A stretch of 64,000 bases of DNA from Gluconobacter aidae (GCF_009547075.1 NZ_WIPH01000008.1:49107-113106); one strand, 5' to 3'. Shown: positions 45,619-55,899, numbered from the stretch's first letter. Numbers and translations: made by a program. The notes: a model not told the origin generated them from the letters alone.

Positions 45619-46301
45619 CCCAGACAGACAAAGCGGTCCCGCACGGGCATTTTCTCGATACGCCGGAACTGCCGAAAGGCGTCACCCGGTTCTGGATGAT
45701 CCGCCATGCGGTCGTGGAAGCCAGTGCGCGCAAGACGATGTATGGGGCGCTCGATGTGCCGTTGTGCCGGGAGGCGATGGCGAGCCAGCAGGGCGGCTAT
45801 GCCACGCTGGCGCGGCGTCTGCCGAAGGATGCGCTGTGGTATAGTTCGCCGCTCCAGCGCGCGCGTGACACGGCGAGCGAGATCCGTAAGGCGGGAGCAT
45901 TTTCGCAGGATGTGACGATTGACGGCCGTTTCATCGAACAGTCGATCGGGGAATGGCATGGCACGCCGCATACGGAGTTCATGTCTCTGCTGCGACTGCC
46001 GCCTAATCCGTTCTGGTCCATTTCCGCGTGTGAACTGCCGCCGGGCGGGGAGAGCATGCTGGATGTCTGTGCGCGTGTGGCGCATGGTCTGGAGGATCTG
46101 GCGAATACCCATGAAGGTGAGGACATGGTCGTCGTCAGTCATGGGGGGGCCATCCGCGCGGCTCTGGCGCATGCGCTGAGCGTTCACCCCGATACGGCGC
46201 TGCGTTTTTCGATCCAGAACCTGTCCATCACCATTCTGGAGCGTATTGACTGCCTGTGGCGCGTCGTGACGGTTAACGAACTGCCAGATTTCCGAGGCTG
46301 A
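45615..46301 (+). CDS. Histidine phosphatase family protein
   Basis: 228 residues from the ATG in the ATGA overlap with the PLP-like gene. The catalytic motif is FWMIRHAVVE (H31; RHA instead of the usual RHG), followed by SSPLQRARDTASEI, GRFIEQSIGEWHG with the acid/base Glu region, and VVVSHGGAIRAAL near residue 172. It looks like cobalamin/phosphoglycerate-type phosphatases. Tight coupling suggests that it works with the upstream PLP-like protein, perhaps removing a phosphate from the same metabolite. Confidence 0.82.
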   Translation: MTQTDKAVPHGHFLDTPELPKGVTRFWMIRHAVVEASARKTMYGALDVPLCREAMASQQGGYATLARRLPKDALWYSSPLQRARDTASEIRKAGAFSQDVTIDGRFIEQSIGEWHGTPHTEFMSLLRLPPNPFWSISACELPPGGESMLDVCARVAHGLEDLANTHEGEDMVVVSHGGAIRAALAHALSVHPDTALRFSIQNLSITILERIDCLWRVVTVNELPDFRG

Positions 46302-46410
46302 ACTTGTGGGGCAGCCTCTGGATTTCCGGGGCTGCCGAAAAGCACGAAAAGACCCTTGGCGGGCTTTGGAAATTCAGTATGAAATTTCTGGGAATAACCG
46401 GAGACGGGCA

Positions 46411-46486
<76 letters not shown>

Positions 46487-46603
46487 ATGGCCCGTCTACC
46501 GGTGGAGCGGCTTATAGCGGGATTCATCGGGAAGCTGCAAGAGGTTTTTTTCTTTTCTTCGCGTCTGGTCTGAAAAAGAAGAAAAGCCTTTCTTTTCAAT
46601 GCT

Positions 46604-47479
46604 TTATTTCCGGTTGAGGAGGCGCATGACGCTTTCGAACTGCTCCAGGGACGTATAGTCGATCTTCAGGGAGCCGCCTTTTTTGCCGTTATAGGAAATA
46701 TGGACTTTCAGGCCGAGGCGGGAGGAAAGGTCGTTTTCGATCTGGAGGATTTCCGCGTCCCGCGCCTTTTTGGCCGGGGCCTGCTCAGTTTTGCCGCCGG
46801 TCAGGGCTTCCGTCTGGCGGACGTTCAGGCCCCGGGCGATGACGAGTTTGGCGGCGGCGATCGGATCGGGATGGGTGAGCAGGGCGCGGGCGTGACCGGC
46901 TGTGAGGTCGCCGTTGCGGACATGCGCGCGGACTTCCGGCGGCAGGTTCAGCAGGCGCATGGTGTTGGTGATGTGCGGGCGGGACTTGCCGACGGCACCG
47001 GCCAGTTCTTCCTGCGTCAGGGTATAGTCCGTGACGAGGCGTTGCAGGCCCTCGGCTTCTTCGATCGGGTTGAGATCCGCGCGCTGGAGGTTCTCGACCA
47101 GGGCTGCGGCCATCGCGTCCGTGTCATCCAGTTCCCGGATATGGACGGGGACGCTGTGCAGGCCTGCGAGCTGTGAGGCGCGCCAGCGGCGCTCACCGGC
47201 GATGATCTGGTAATGACCCGGCTTTTCCGGATCGGGGCGGACGAGCAGGGGTTGCAGGACGCCGCGTGAGCGAATGGAATCGGCCAGTTCGGACAGGCGC
47301 TCGGGGTTCATGTCCTGTCGCGGCTGGAAGGGGCTTGGAGCCAGAACATCCACGGGCAGGGACGAATGCTGCTGCGGTTGGGCGTTTGCGCGTGTGGCGC
47401 GGGCCAGTTGCGGCGCCTGATCGCCCAGAAGGGCTGCGAGGCCGCGACCAAGACGCGGGGAACTGTCCTTTTTGGCCAT
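46604..47479 (-). CDS. parB: Chromosome partitioning protein ParB
   Basis: 291 residues. N-terminal LGRGLAALLGDQAP, then the CTPase/ParB-Srx region (LPVDVLAPSPFQPRQDMNPE, IIAGERRWRASQLAGL, ENLQRADLNPIEEAEGLQRL) and the helix-turn-helix TQEELAGAVGKSRPHITNTM, ending in the dimerisation tail DYTSLEQFESVMRLL. It binds parS and spreads along the origin region. It lies six bases after parA. Two parS sites are in this window, 1.4 and 3.6 kb from its start. Confidence 0.96.
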   Translation of the reverse strand: MAKKDSSPRLGRGLAALLGDQAPQLARATRANAQPQQHSSLPVDVLAPSPFQPRQDMNPERLSELADSIRSRGVLQPLLVRPDPEKPGHYQIIAGERRWRASQLAGLHSVPVHIRELDDTDAMAAALVENLQRADLNPIEEAEGLQRLVTDYTLTQEELAGAVGKSRPHITNTMRLLNLPPEVRAHVRNGDLTAGHARALLTHPDPIAAAKLVIARGLNVRQTEALTGGKTEQAPAKKARDAEILQIENDLSSRLGLKVHISYNGKKGGSLKIDYTSLEQFESVMRLLNRK

Positions 47480-47485
47480 CGCCGG

Positions 47486-48301
47486 TTACGCCTTTGTCTT
47501 GTTCTTGTTGCGTTTGATCAGCTCGTCCGCCAGCGCCAGATAGGCGATGGCGCCTGTGGAGCGGGCGTCGTAATCCAGCACCGGGCTGCCGTGGCTCTGG
47601 GCTTCGGAAATGCGGATGTTGCGCGGAATGATCGTCTCGAACACCTGATCGCCGAAGAAGCCGCGCGCATCCTGCGCCACAAGTTCGGAGAGGTTGTTGC
47701 GCCGGTCGTACATCGTCAGGATGATGCCTTCGAGATGCAGGTCTGCGTTGAAGGCGCGGCGGACGCGGTCGATGGTGCGGACGAGCTGGCTGATGCCTTC
47801 GAGCGCAAAGAACTCGCATTGCAGCGGCACGATCACGCTGTCGGACGCCACCAGCGCGTTGAGCGTCAGCAGGCCGAGGCTTGGCGGACAGTCGATCAGG
47901 ATCGTGTCGTAATCGCCTTGCAGCGCATGCAGGGCGTCACGTAGACGGTATTCGCGACGCTCGTCCCCGATCATTTCCAGCTCAGCGCCGGCCAATTCGT
48001 TGTTGGCCGTGATGATCGAGAGATTCTCGAATGCGGTCGGCTGGGACAGGGCGTGGGGTTCGGCTTCCACCATCAGCGCGGCATAGGTGCCTGTGTTGCG
48101 CTGGTCGTAGTCGATGCCCAGGCCGGTGGAAGCGTTGCCCTGCGGGTCCAGATCCACGAGCAGCACGCGCTGCCCCTGACGGGCCAGACCTGCGGCCAGA
48201 TTGATGGTGGTGGTGGTCTTGCCGACGCCTCCCTTCTGGTTGGTGACGGCAATGATCCGGGTGGTGGGGGATTCGGTTTTAGGCGACACGCTTGAAATCA
48301 C
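47486..48301 (-). CDS. parA: Chromosome partitioning ATPase ParA
   Basis: 271 residues. Deviant Walker [40 protein letters not shown] and [20 protein letters not shown] are typical of chromosomal ParA/Soj. It moves ParB-parS complexes apart. Its first 23 bases overlap the end of rsmG. The order mnmE-mnmG-rsmG-parA-parB is the common alphaproteobacterial arrangement near the origin. Confidence 0.96.
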   Translation of the reverse strand: MISSVSPKTESPTTRIIAVTNQKGGVGKTTTTINLAAGLARQGQRVLLVDLDPQGNASTGLGIDYDQRNTGTYAALMVEAEPHALSQPTAFENLSIITANNELAGAELEMIGDERREYRLRDALHALQGDYDTILIDCPPSLGLLTLNALVASDSVIVPLQCEFFALEGISQLVRTIDRVRRAFNADLHLEGIILTMYDRRNNLSELVAQDARGFFGDQVFETIIPRNIRISEAQSHGSPVLDYDARSTGAIAYLALADELIKRNKNKTKA

Positions 48302-48860
48302 TGACCTTGATGATGGCTCCGTCGGGGTCGGTGCGGCTGGGGAACATGCTGTGGTTCATGTGCCAGTCTGCGCTTGCCTCGGTCAACTCGGCCTGTGCCT
48401 TCTGACCCTTCAGAAACAGGCAGAACCCGTCTTCTTTCAGCAATGGCCGCGCCCAGTCGAGGAGCTTATTGAGGGGAGCCAGCGCCCGGGCCGTGATGAT
48501 GTCGGCCGGAGGCGGGCTGGCGGCTTCGATACGCTTGGCGATGACCGTGACCTTCGCGCAGCAGATGCGCCCGGCTTCCCGCAGGAAGGCGCATTTGCGC
48601 TGGTCCGATTCGATCAGGGTCACCGGGCTGTCTGTGGCGATGGCCAGAATGATACCCGGAAAACCGCCGCCTGAACCCAGATCGGTGATGGTGGCACCTT
48701 TGGGGATCAGTTCGGCGAGCTGGAGGCTGTCTTCGATGTGGCGGGGCCAGAGCTGGGCAATGTCACGCGGGCTGACGAGATTGATTTTCGCGTTCCACTG
48801 CACGAGCAGGTCGGCGAAGCGCTCCAGCCTTTCGTGTGTTTCACGTGAAACGGTGGTCAT
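48279..48860 (-). CDS. rsmG: 16S rRNA (guanine-N7) methyltransferase RsmG
   Basis: 193 residues. [19 protein letters not shown], then [20 protein letters not shown], the SAM-binding loop [17 protein letters not shown], and [18 protein letters not shown]. It methylates G527 of 16S rRNA. The VSRET codons are the parS palindrome (48837-48852), so the start of the gene doubles as a partition site. The start overlaps the mnmG stop by four bases. Confidence 0.95.
   Translation of the reverse strand: MTTVSRETHERLERFADLLVQWNAKINLVSPRDIAQLWPRHIEDSLQLAELIPKGATITDLGSGGGFPGIILAIATDSPVTLIESDQRKCAFLREAGRICCAKVTVIAKRIEAASPPPADIITARALAPLNKLLDWARPLLKEDGFCLFLKGQKAQAELTEASADWHMNHSMFPSRTDPDGAIIKVSDFKRVA
48837..48852. 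promoter_or_regulatory. parS site (ParB binding) in rsmG
   Basis: TGTTTCACGTGAAACG differs from the perfect parS palindrome only in the last base. It lies in codons 3-8 of rsmG, 1.4 kb from parB. Confidence 0.92.
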
Positions 48861-50713
48861 GACAGGGTCCTTACATGGGCCAGCAGGACGACCAGCGCGG
48901 CAGGTGTGACCCCGCGCACGCGCTGTGCTGCGGCGAAACTGGTCGGGCGGGCCTGGGAAAAACGCTCGCGCATTTCGCTGCTCAGGCCACCGATGGCAGT
49001 GTAATCCAGATCTGCCGGAAGGGCGATGGCACTTTCCGATGCGAGCTGTCGAATTTCACGATCCTGCCGGTGAAGATAGCCGCCATAGCGGGCTTCGGTC
49101 TCGACATGACGACGCACACGCAGGGGGAGTTCGGCGAACCAGGGGGCCAGCGTGTCCAGTTTCGTATGGTCGCCATTGCTGGCGAGGACATCGAGAACCG
49201 TGCGTCTGCGACCGTCCAGAGAGACCTCAAAACCGACATCCCGCAGGGTCTGTGGCAGGAAGGTCGTCTCGGCGGCGCGGGCCATGGCGGCGTCGAGTTT
49301 GGCTTTCTGGGCGGTGAAAGCGGCTTCGCGTTCGGACAGAACGCAGCCTGCGGCGATGCCTTTGGGCGTCAGGCGCAGGTCGGCGTTATCGGCGCGCAGA
49401 GTGAGACGATACTCGGCGCGGGACGTGAACATGCGATAGGGTTCGCTGATGCCGTGCAGGGTCAGATCGTCTATCATGACGCCGAGATAGGCGTCGCTTC
49501 GATCCAGCGTGAGGGGTTCGTTTCCAGCCGTGGAGCGGGCGGCGTTCAGGCCTGCGAGGAGCCCCTGTGCGCCTGCTTCTTCGTAGCCGGTCGTGCCGTT
49601 GATCTGTCCGGCCAGATACAGGCCCGGCAGGCGGCGCAGTTGCAGGGACGGCAGAAGCTCGCGGGGGTCTACGTAATCATATTCGACGGCATAGCCCGCG
49701 GTGACGATGCGGGCGTTTTCCAGACCGGGCATGGTTGCGATCATGGCGGCCTGCACGTCGGCGGGCAGGCTGGTGCTGATGCCGTTGGGATAGACCAGAT
49801 CGCCGCCCGGATTGCCGGGCAGGGCTTCGGGTTCGAGAAAGACCTGATGCGAGCTGCGGTCGGCGAAGCGGACGACCTTGTCCTCGATAGACGGGCAGTA
49901 GCGCGGGCCGCGTCCAGCGATGGCGCCGCCATACATGGCCGAGCGGTGCAGGTTCTCGGTGATGATCCTGTGGGTTTCGGCGGTGGTCTGGGTGATGCGG
50001 CAGACGACCTGCGGGTTGGTGATGGCCGTCGTCATGGGGCTGAACGTCTCGGGTTCGGCATCGCCAGGATCAGCCGGGAGGTTTTCCCAGTCGATGCTGT
50101 CTTTGGCCAGGCGCGGCGGTGTGCCGGTTTTGAGGCGCCCCATCTGGAGACCGAGCGCATAGAGCCGTTCGCCCAGACGTTTTGCCGGAGCTTCACCGAT
50201 GCGTCCGGCTTCCGTCTGGGTGTGGCCGACATGGATGACGCCGCGCAGGAAGGTTCCGGCGGTCAGGACAACGGCACCGCAGCGGAACGCGCGGCCCTCT
50301 TCGCAGATAACGCCAGTGATGTGGCCGTTTTCTTCGATCAGGTCACCGGCAGCGCCTTCGCGGATCGTCAGGTTGGGTGTGGCGGCGAGCAGATCCTGAA
50401 TGGCTGCGCGGTAGAGCGAACGGTCCGCCTGGGCGCGGGGGCCGTGAACGGCCGGGCCCTTGGAGCGGTTGAGCAGTTTGAAATGGATGCCCGCGCGATC
50501 TGCGGCCTTGCCCATCAGGCCATCGAGCGCGTCGATTTCGCGCACGAGGTGGCCCTTGCCGATCCCACCGATGGCCGGGTTGCAGGACATGGCGCCGATC
50601 GTCTCAAGCCGATGGGTGAGCAGCAGGGTGCGCGCGCCGAAGCGGGCCGATGCCGCTGCGGCTTCACATCCGGCATGACCGCCGCCGATCACGATGACAT
50701 CGAAATCGCTCAA
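48857..50713 (-). CDS. mnmG: tRNA uridine-5-carboxymethylaminomethyl modification enzyme MnmG
   Basis: 618 residues. FAD-binding [56 protein letters not shown] and [16 protein letters not shown] are diagnostic. With MnmE it modifies the wobble uridine of several tRNAs. Three bases separate it from mnmE upstream and it overlaps rsmG by four, so all belong to one transcript. Confidence 0.97.
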   Translation of the reverse strand: MSDFDVIVIGGGHAGCEAAAASARFGARTLLLTHRLETIGAMSCNPAIGGIGKGHLVREIDALDGLMGKAADRAGIHFKLLNRSKGPAVHGPRAQADRSLYRAAIQDLLAATPNLTIREGAAGDLIEENGHITGVICEEGRAFRCGAVVLTAGTFLRGVIHVGHTQTEAGRIGEAPAKRLGERLYALGLQMGRLKTGTPPRLAKDSIDWENLPADPGDAEPETFSPMTTAITNPQVVCRITQTTAETHRIITENLHRSAMYGGAIAGRGPRYCPSIEDKVVRFADRSSHQVFLEPEALPGNPGGDLVYPNGISTSLPADVQAAMIATMPGLENARIVTAGYAVEYDYVDPRELLPSLQLRRLPGLYLAGQINGTTGYEEAGAQGLLAGLNAARSTAGNEPLTLDRSDAYLGVMIDDLTLHGISEPYRMFTSRAEYRLTLRADNADLRLTPKGIAAGCVLSEREAAFTAQKAKLDAAMARAAETTFLPQTLRDVGFEVSLDGRRRTVLDVLASNGDHTKLDTLAPWFAELPLRVRRHVETEARYGGYLHRQDREIRQLASESAIALPADLDYTAIGGLSSEMRERFSQARPTSFAAAQRVRGVTPAALVVLLAHVRTLS

Positions 50714-50716
50714 AGC

Positions 50717-52030
50717 CTACTTCCCGATACAGAACTGCCCGAAAATTGCATCGAGCAGGGATTCAACATCAACACGTCCCGTCAGACGCCCCAGAGCCAG
50801 CATGGACAGGCGGAGTTCTTCGCCCCGAAGCTCCGGCCAGGTTGCGGTTCGCGCGCGTTCCAGATGGGTTGCGGCCTCCTGGATTCCGGCGCGGTGTCTG
50901 GCGCGGGTCAGCGGCGGCGCGGCGGAACCGGCCATAAGTTCTGCCACCCGTTCGGACAGGACCTGACGCAGTGCAGAGAGACCTTCGCCGGACTGCGTGC
51001 TGATCCCTAACATGCCGGGCGGGGCGGGCGCGATGTCGATTTTCGTCCGGATGGGAATTTCCTCTCCGGAAAGGGATTCGAGACTCTCATCCGGGCCGAT
51101 CAGATGCAGCACGACGTCGGCCTGTTTCACGTGAAACAGTGCGCGGCGGATGCCTTCGGCTTCGATCTCGTCTTCGGTCTCGCGCAGGCCGGCCGTGTCG
51201 ATCAGGCGCAGGCGCACGCCGTCCAGAACCCAGTCGAGCGCAATGGCGTCACGTGTGGTGCCTGCGCGATGGGTGACAATGGCGGCGTCTGTTCCGGATA
51301 ACGCATTGAGAAGACTGGATTTTCCGACGTTTGGTGAGCCTGCGATTACCACGGTCAGGCCTTGGCGCATGAGTTCGCCGCGGTTGTCCTGAAGATGGGC
51401 GGACATCTCGATCTGGAGCTTCGAGAGTTCTTCGATCAGGCCGTCTTCCACATCCTGCGGCAGCTCTTCGTCTGGGAAGTCGATCAGGGCTTCCTGATGC
51501 GCGAGGACGAGGCGCAGGCGTTGGGCCCAGTCATCATACAGGCGACTCAGGGCACCGTCGGCTTGACGGAGTGCCTGTTTGCGCTGGCTTTCGGTTTCGG
51601 CGTCCACGAGGTCGGCAATGGCTTCGGCCTGAAGCAGGTCCAGTCGTCCCTTCTGCACGGCGCGGCGGGTGAATTCGCCCGGTTCGGCAGGGCGGGCGCC
51701 CAGATCGGTCAGGGCGTCGGCGACGCGGGCGATGATGGCGGGGCCGGCGTGGAGATGCAGTTCAAAGCCGTCTTCGCCGGTGTAGGAATTGGGGCCGGGG
51801 AGCCAGAGGGCGACGGCACGATCGAGCACCTCTCCGTTATGACGCAGGGTGCGCAGGCTGACGCGGCGGGGTTCGGGCAGGCGTCCGTTGCAGAGTGCCT
51901 TCAGGATCGCATCGCTGCCTGGGCCGCTGGCACGCATGATCGCGATGGCAGCGCAGGAGGGACCCGTGGCCAGCGCGAAAATGACCTGTGGTGTGTTGTC
52001 AGGGGCGTCCGGAAGGGATGAGCGCGTCAT
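50717..52030 (-). CDS. mnmE: tRNA modification GTPase MnmE
   Basis: 437 residues. Tetrahydrofolate-binding N domain ([20 protein letters not shown]), GTPase G1 [17 protein letters not shown]3 [18 protein letters not shown]4-like RTKID, and the C-terminal CIGK with its catalytic Cys. The codons for LFHVKQ contain a perfect parS palindrome. Partner of MnmG. It is preceded by a 129-base gap that carries the adhAB terminator, so its promoter probably lies there. Confidence 0.97.
   Translation of the reverse strand: MTRSSLPDAPDNTPQVIFALATGPSCAAIAIMRASGPGSDAILKALCNGRLPEPRRVSLRTLRHNGEVLDRAVALWLPGPNSYTGEDGFELHLHAGPAIIARVADALTDLGARPAEPGEFTRRAVQKGRLDLLQAEAIADLVDAETESQRKQALRQADGALSRLYDDWAQRLRLVLAHQEALIDFPDEELPQDVEDGLIEELSKLQIEMSAHLQDNRGELMRQGLTVVIAGSPNVGKSSLLNALSGTDAAIVTHRAGTTRDAIALDWVLDGVRLRLIDTAGLRETEDEIEAEGIRRALFHVKQADVVLHLIGPDESLESLSGEEIPIRTKIDIAPAPPGMLGISTQSGEGLSALRQVLSERVAELMAGSAAPPLTRARHRAGIQEAATHLERARTATWPELRGEELRLSMLALGRLTGRVDVESLLDAIFGQFCIGK
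51123..51138. promoter_or_regulatory. parS site (ParB binding) in mnmE
   Basis: TGTTTCACGTGAAACA, a perfect 16-bp parS palindrome, within the GTPase domain of mnmE. The encoded residues FHVK are tolerated there in many Alphaproteobacteria. Confidence 0.95.
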
Positions 52031-52100
52031 GGGTTTCTATGTAGTGCAGGTGGCCCCGCGGTGAAATGCCCTGCGGACAGACATGAAAAGCGCAGGCATG

Positions 52101-52128
52101 AAAAAAGGCGGATCGTTTCCGATCCGCC
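52101..52128 (-). terminator. Rho-independent terminator of the adhAB operon
   Basis: GGCGGATCG (52107-52115) and CGATCCGCC (52120-52128) form a 9-bp stem with a TTTC-type loop. On the minus strand six T residues follow. It lies 32 bases after the adhB stop. Confidence 0.9.
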
Positions 52129-52159
52129 CTTTCTCTCAGACTGACAGGGGGGGGGACGC

Positions 52160-53596
52160 TTACTGTGCGTCGTCCACGCCGGTGTGGGTCTGCGGGGAGA
52201 AGGTCCAGCCTTCGCCATAAGGCTGCGGCATGTAAGCCATCCAGCCCTTGCTGGAGACGTTCCAGCCCGCAGTGGAGACCGGTGCACCCGTCGTACGCAG
52301 CTTCTGGATATCAGCAGCGGACACGGTGCCTGGTGCGTTGTTGCCCCAGCCCTTGCGCATGAAGTTCACGACATCGGCCATCTGCTGGTCGGAGAGGTGA
52401 TTCTTGAACCCGGGCATGGCAACAGCGGAAGGCGCGCTGTTGGTCGGGGGAAGGATGCCACCGAAGGCCACGACATTGGCGAGCGACGTCGGATCGTCGG
52501 TGATGACGACCGGGTTGCCTGCCAGCGGCGGGAACATGCGGTTGACGCCCGTACCATCGTTCATGTGGCAGATGGCGCAGTTGTGCAGATAGACTTCCGC
52601 ACCTGCGTTGCCCTGGCCGCCCTTGTTCAGCAGAGCGGTCGTCTGACCGTCATCCTGACCGAGGTTCTTGCCTTCCGGCACGGCTGGCATGCTCTTGAGG
52701 TACTTGGCGGTGGCGCGCAGGTCGTCATCGGTCCAGTGCTGCGTGCTGTAGGCCACCACGTCGGCCATGCCACCGAAGACGGCGGAGTGGTCGATACGGC
52801 CGCTCTTGAGGAAGGTGACGATGTCATCTTCGGACCAGCGGCCCAGACCCGTGTCGCTGTTGCTGCGCAGGCTCGGGGCGATCCAGTTGTCGATCGGTGC
52901 GCCGCCGGCGAGGTAGGCGTTGCCGCCAGCCGTGCCGTAAGCCTTGACCTGCATCCCGAAGCCACGGGGCGTGTGGCATTCGCCGCAATGGCCCGGGCCG
53001 TTGACGAGATATTCGCCGCGGGCGACTTCCGGATCACTGATGCTCTTGTCCACGCCCGGCGTCATGCTCGGGACGAACATGGCGCGCCATATGCCCAGCG
53101 GCCAGCGCATGGACAGGGGCCAGGAGATGTCCGGTGCCTTGTTCGGACGGGGCACCGGCTTCACGCCATGCATGAAGAAGGCATACATCGCACGGATGTC
53201 GTCATCGGACAGACGGGCGAATTCAGGATAGGGCATGGCCGGATAGACCGTTGCGCCATCCTTGCGGATGCCTTTGCGGAGGGCCTTCGTGAAGTCCTCC
53301 AGGGTGTAGTTGCCGATACCGTGTTCCGGGTCCGGCGTGATGTTGGTCGAATAGATCGTGCCGATCGGGCTCTTGATCTCCAGACCGCCCGCATAGGGCT
53401 GTCCGTGAAGGGCCGTATGGCAGGCGATGCAGTCCGACAGGCGGGCGACATATTCGCCACGCTTGATCAGGGCTTCATCGGCGTCCTGGGCATGGGCGGC
53501 GCCGAAAGACACCGCCATGAGGCCGATAGCGGCCGCGAGTTTCCATCCCTGTTTCATCTCAGATACCAGCCTGTCCCGAGTTAATGCGTTCAGCAT
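52160..53596 (-). CDS. adhB: Alcohol dehydrogenase cytochrome c subunit (subunit II)
   Basis: 478 residues. Start supported by AAGGAG eight bases upstream. A signal peptide ends near GAAHA. Three heme c sites are visible: CIACH (56-60), CGECH (204-208) and CAICH (340-344). The whole sequence is nearly that of the G. oxydans membrane alcohol dehydrogenase subunit II that I recall. It passes electrons from AdhA to ubiquinone at the periplasmic face. It follows adhA by 29 bases. The small subunit III gene is not in this window. Confidence 0.97.
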   Translation of the reverse strand: MLNALTRDRLVSEMKQGWKLAAAIGLMAVSFGAAHAQDADEALIKRGEYVARLSDCIACHTALHGQPYAGGLEIKSPIGTIYSTNITPDPEHGIGNYTLEDFTKALRKGIRKDGATVYPAMPYPEFARLSDDDIRAMYAFFMHGVKPVPRPNKAPDISWPLSMRWPLGIWRAMFVPSMTPGVDKSISDPEVARGEYLVNGPGHCGECHTPRGFGMQVKAYGTAGGNAYLAGGAPIDNWIAPSLRSNSDTGLGRWSEDDIVTFLKSGRIDHSAVFGGMADVVAYSTQHWTDDDLRATAKYLKSMPAVPEGKNLGQDDGQTTALLNKGGQGNAGAEVYLHNCAICHMNDGTGVNRMFPPLAGNPVVITDDPTSLANVVAFGGILPPTNSAPSAVAMPGFKNHLSDQQMADVVNFMRKGWGNNAPGTVSAADIQKLRTTGAPVSTAGWNVSSKGWMAYMPQPYGEGWTFSPQTHTGVDDAQ

Positions 53597-53625
53597 GTCA
53601 CGTGCTCCTTATGCAAACCGCTGCC

Positions 53626-55899
53626 TCAGGGGTGATCCGCGGTCGGAACATCGGCCGTGGACTGCGGGACATTGAGGAACTGATCGTTCGGAACGCCAGT
53701 TGAGTTTTCACGTGCCTTGACTTCGTCGTCGTAGGATTCGTTCGCGCGCTTCACGATGAAGTTGCGGATATCCTCGATCTGGTCAGGCGTCATGGACGTG
53801 TCGAAACGGTCCATGCCGTAGGCTGTCAGGGCGCCGCGACCAACGAGTTTGTAGAAGCTTTCCTTGCCGCGCGGCGCACCGGACCAGCGCAGGTCAGGCA
53901 GAACACCGCCGGAGATGGCGTTGTCGCCATGGCAGGCCGAGCAGAAGGTCTGGTACAGGAAGTAGCCGTTCTTCTGGCGGGCTTCGTCGTAGGTCGGAAC
54001 CGGCTTGACCGGGGTGAAGCCCAGCTCGTTCTTCGGCGGAAGGTTGTCCTTGCCGTCGAGCGAGAAGGCGATCACGCGGGAGTGGTTGACCGTCCAGCCC
54101 GAGGTCCGGGCAACGCCGCCGTACAGGAACGGGTAGATGCCACCCCAGCCCACTTCGACCGCGACATACTGCTTGCCGTTGGCCGTATAGGTCACCGGCG
54201 GAGCGATGATCGCGCTCTGTGCGGGGAAGGAATACAGATCGTTGCCGTTCGTGGCGTCATAGGCGTGGAATTCGCCGTTCGCCAGACCCTGGAAGATCAC
54301 GTTACCGGCCGTGGCGAGAATACCGCCGTTCCACGGACCCTTGTGGTTGATCGTGAAGGCCGGTGCCATTTTCTCCGGATCCCAGGCGAGCGTCCAGCCC
54401 TTGAGAACCTTCAGGAAGTCCTTCTTGGCGGCGACGTGTGCCGGATCTTTGTCGTCGAACAAGCCGATCTTGTTCATGTCGAGGCCGAGGTTCCAGGCGT
54501 CATGATACGCCTTGAAGCCGCCTTTCTGGCCATCGTACAGGAGCGGGATCTGCTGTGCCGGGATGTAGACCAGCTTCGTCTTCGGGCTGTAGGCCATGGC
54601 AGCGAAGTTATGGCCACCCAGTTCGCCCGGAAGGCCGAGCCAGGGCTTGCCCGTCAGCGTCCACAGGGCGTCAGGCACGTAGTTCGGACGACCCGTGACC
54701 GGATCGAGGCCCGTGGCCCAGTTCTCGTAGGTGTAGGGCTTGCCGGTGATGAATTTACCGGTCTTCGCATCGATGATGTAGAAGAAGCCGTTCTTCGGGG
54801 CATGAACGATCACATGGCGCATCTCGCCGTTGACCGGCATGTCGAGCGTCATGATCTGCTGGACGGAGGTGTAATCCCACTCGTCCATGGGCGTTTCCTG
54901 GAAGTGCCAGACATACTTGCCGGTATCAGGATTGATCGCGACGATGCTGCCGAGGAACAGGTTGTCGCCCTTGCCTTCGGAGCGGAACTTGTAGTTCCAC
55001 GGCGAGCCGTTGCCGACGGCCAGATAGACGAGATCGGTCACCGGGTCATAGACGAGCGAGTCCCAGACGGTACCGCCGCCGCCCTGCTTTTTCCATGCGC
55101 CGTTCTTGCCCCAGGTCGGATAGGCCTTGGACATCAGGATGTCGTCGGATGCCGCGCCGTCAGGCTTGTTGTCGGGGTTCGGAACGGTGAAGAAGCGCCA
55201 GTCGAGCTTGCCGGTCTCGGCGTCGAAGGCGGAAACGAAGCCGCGGGCACCGAACTCGGCACCGCCGTTGCCGATCAGGACCTTGCCCTTGGCGATACGG
55301 GGAGCACCGTCAATCGTGTAGGAGCGCTGATGGCCGAGCTGGGCTTCCTTGGGGATCGTGTAGACGCTCCAGACCAGCTTGCCGGTCTTGGCGTCGAGCG
55401 CGATCAGGCGTCCGTCGAACGTGCCGAAATAGACCTTGCCGTTCCAGTAGGCCGCGCCACGGTTAACGGAGTCACAGCAGCCGCGATCGGCGATGTTGCC
55501 GGGAACTTTCGGATCGTAGGCCCACAGGAGCTTGCCGGTCGCCGCATCCAGCGCCTTCATCTTGCTCCAGTTGGTCGTGGCGTACATGACGCCATTGACG
55601 ATCAGGGGAGTGCCTTCCTGGCCGCGGTTCGTGTCCAGATCATAGTGCCAGGCAAGCTTCAGCTTGCCGACGTTGTTCGTATTGATCTGGTCGAGCGGGC
55701 TGTAGCGCTGCTCGGAATAGGAACGGCCATAGGACATCCAGTCCCCGGGATGGCCGCCATTGTCGGCGCTTGTGATTGCTGCGCCGGTATCTTCCTGGGC
55801 GAAAGCGACGGGCACAGCTGCTGAGAATGCCAGTGCGGCGGCGCAGCTGAGGAGGCGCTTTTTCGTAACCTTGATCGGCGTCAGTAGACCAGAAGTCAT
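53626..55899 (-). CDS. adhA: PQQ-dependent alcohol dehydrogenase, large subunit (subunit I)
   Basis: 757 residues. A signal peptide ends near PVAFA. The eight-bladed propeller shows repeated Trp-docking motifs (GTPLIVNGVMYATT, GKVYFGTFDGRLIALDAKTG, GTVWDSLVYDP). The adjacent-Cys pair C141-C142 in DRGCCDSV contacts PQQ, and a C-terminal heme site CSACH lies at 653-657. It oxidises ethanol and other primary alcohols to aldehydes in the periplasm, the first step of vinegar-type oxidation. AAGGA lies nine bases before the start. Confidence 0.97.
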   Translation of the reverse strand: MTSGLLTPIKVTKKRLLSCAAALAFSAAVPVAFAQEDTGAAITSADNGGHPGDWMSYGRSYSEQRYSPLDQINTNNVGKLKLAWHYDLDTNRGQEGTPLIVNGVMYATTNWSKMKALDAATGKLLWAYDPKVPGNIADRGCCDSVNRGAAYWNGKVYFGTFDGRLIALDAKTGKLVWSVYTIPKEAQLGHQRSYTIDGAPRIAKGKVLIGNGGAEFGARGFVSAFDAETGKLDWRFFTVPNPDNKPDGAASDDILMSKAYPTWGKNGAWKKQGGGGTVWDSLVYDPVTDLVYLAVGNGSPWNYKFRSEGKGDNLFLGSIVAINPDTGKYVWHFQETPMDEWDYTSVQQIMTLDMPVNGEMRHVIVHAPKNGFFYIIDAKTGKFITGKPYTYENWATGLDPVTGRPNYVPDALWTLTGKPWLGLPGELGGHNFAAMAYSPKTKLVYIPAQQIPLLYDGQKGGFKAYHDAWNLGLDMNKIGLFDDKDPAHVAAKKDFLKVLKGWTLAWDPEKMAPAFTINHKGPWNGGILATAGNVIFQGLANGEFHAYDATNGNDLYSFPAQSAIIAPPVTYTANGKQYVAVEVGWGGIYPFLYGGVARTSGWTVNHSRVIAFSLDGKDNLPPKNELGFTPVKPVPTYDEARQKNGYFLYQTFCSACHGDNAISGGVLPDLRWSGAPRGKESFYKLVGRGALTAYGMDRFDTSMTPDQIEDIRNFIVKRANESYDDEVKARENSTGVPNDQFLNVPQSTADVPTADHP

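Noticed and set aside
46571..46600. Weak hairpin with T-run after parB
   Set aside because: The stem is six A/T-rich pairs; too weak to call a terminator with confidence.
48875..51010. 711-codon plus-strand frame
   Set aside because: Antisense to mnmG and mnmE, which are certain genes; Gly/Gln/Arg-rich shadow.
53703..53712. TTTTCACGTG, half of a parS-like sequence in adhA
   Set aside because: The second half does not match the palindrome, so it is probably chance.
53929..55824. 631-codon plus-strand frame
   Set aside because: Antisense to adhA; shadow translation.
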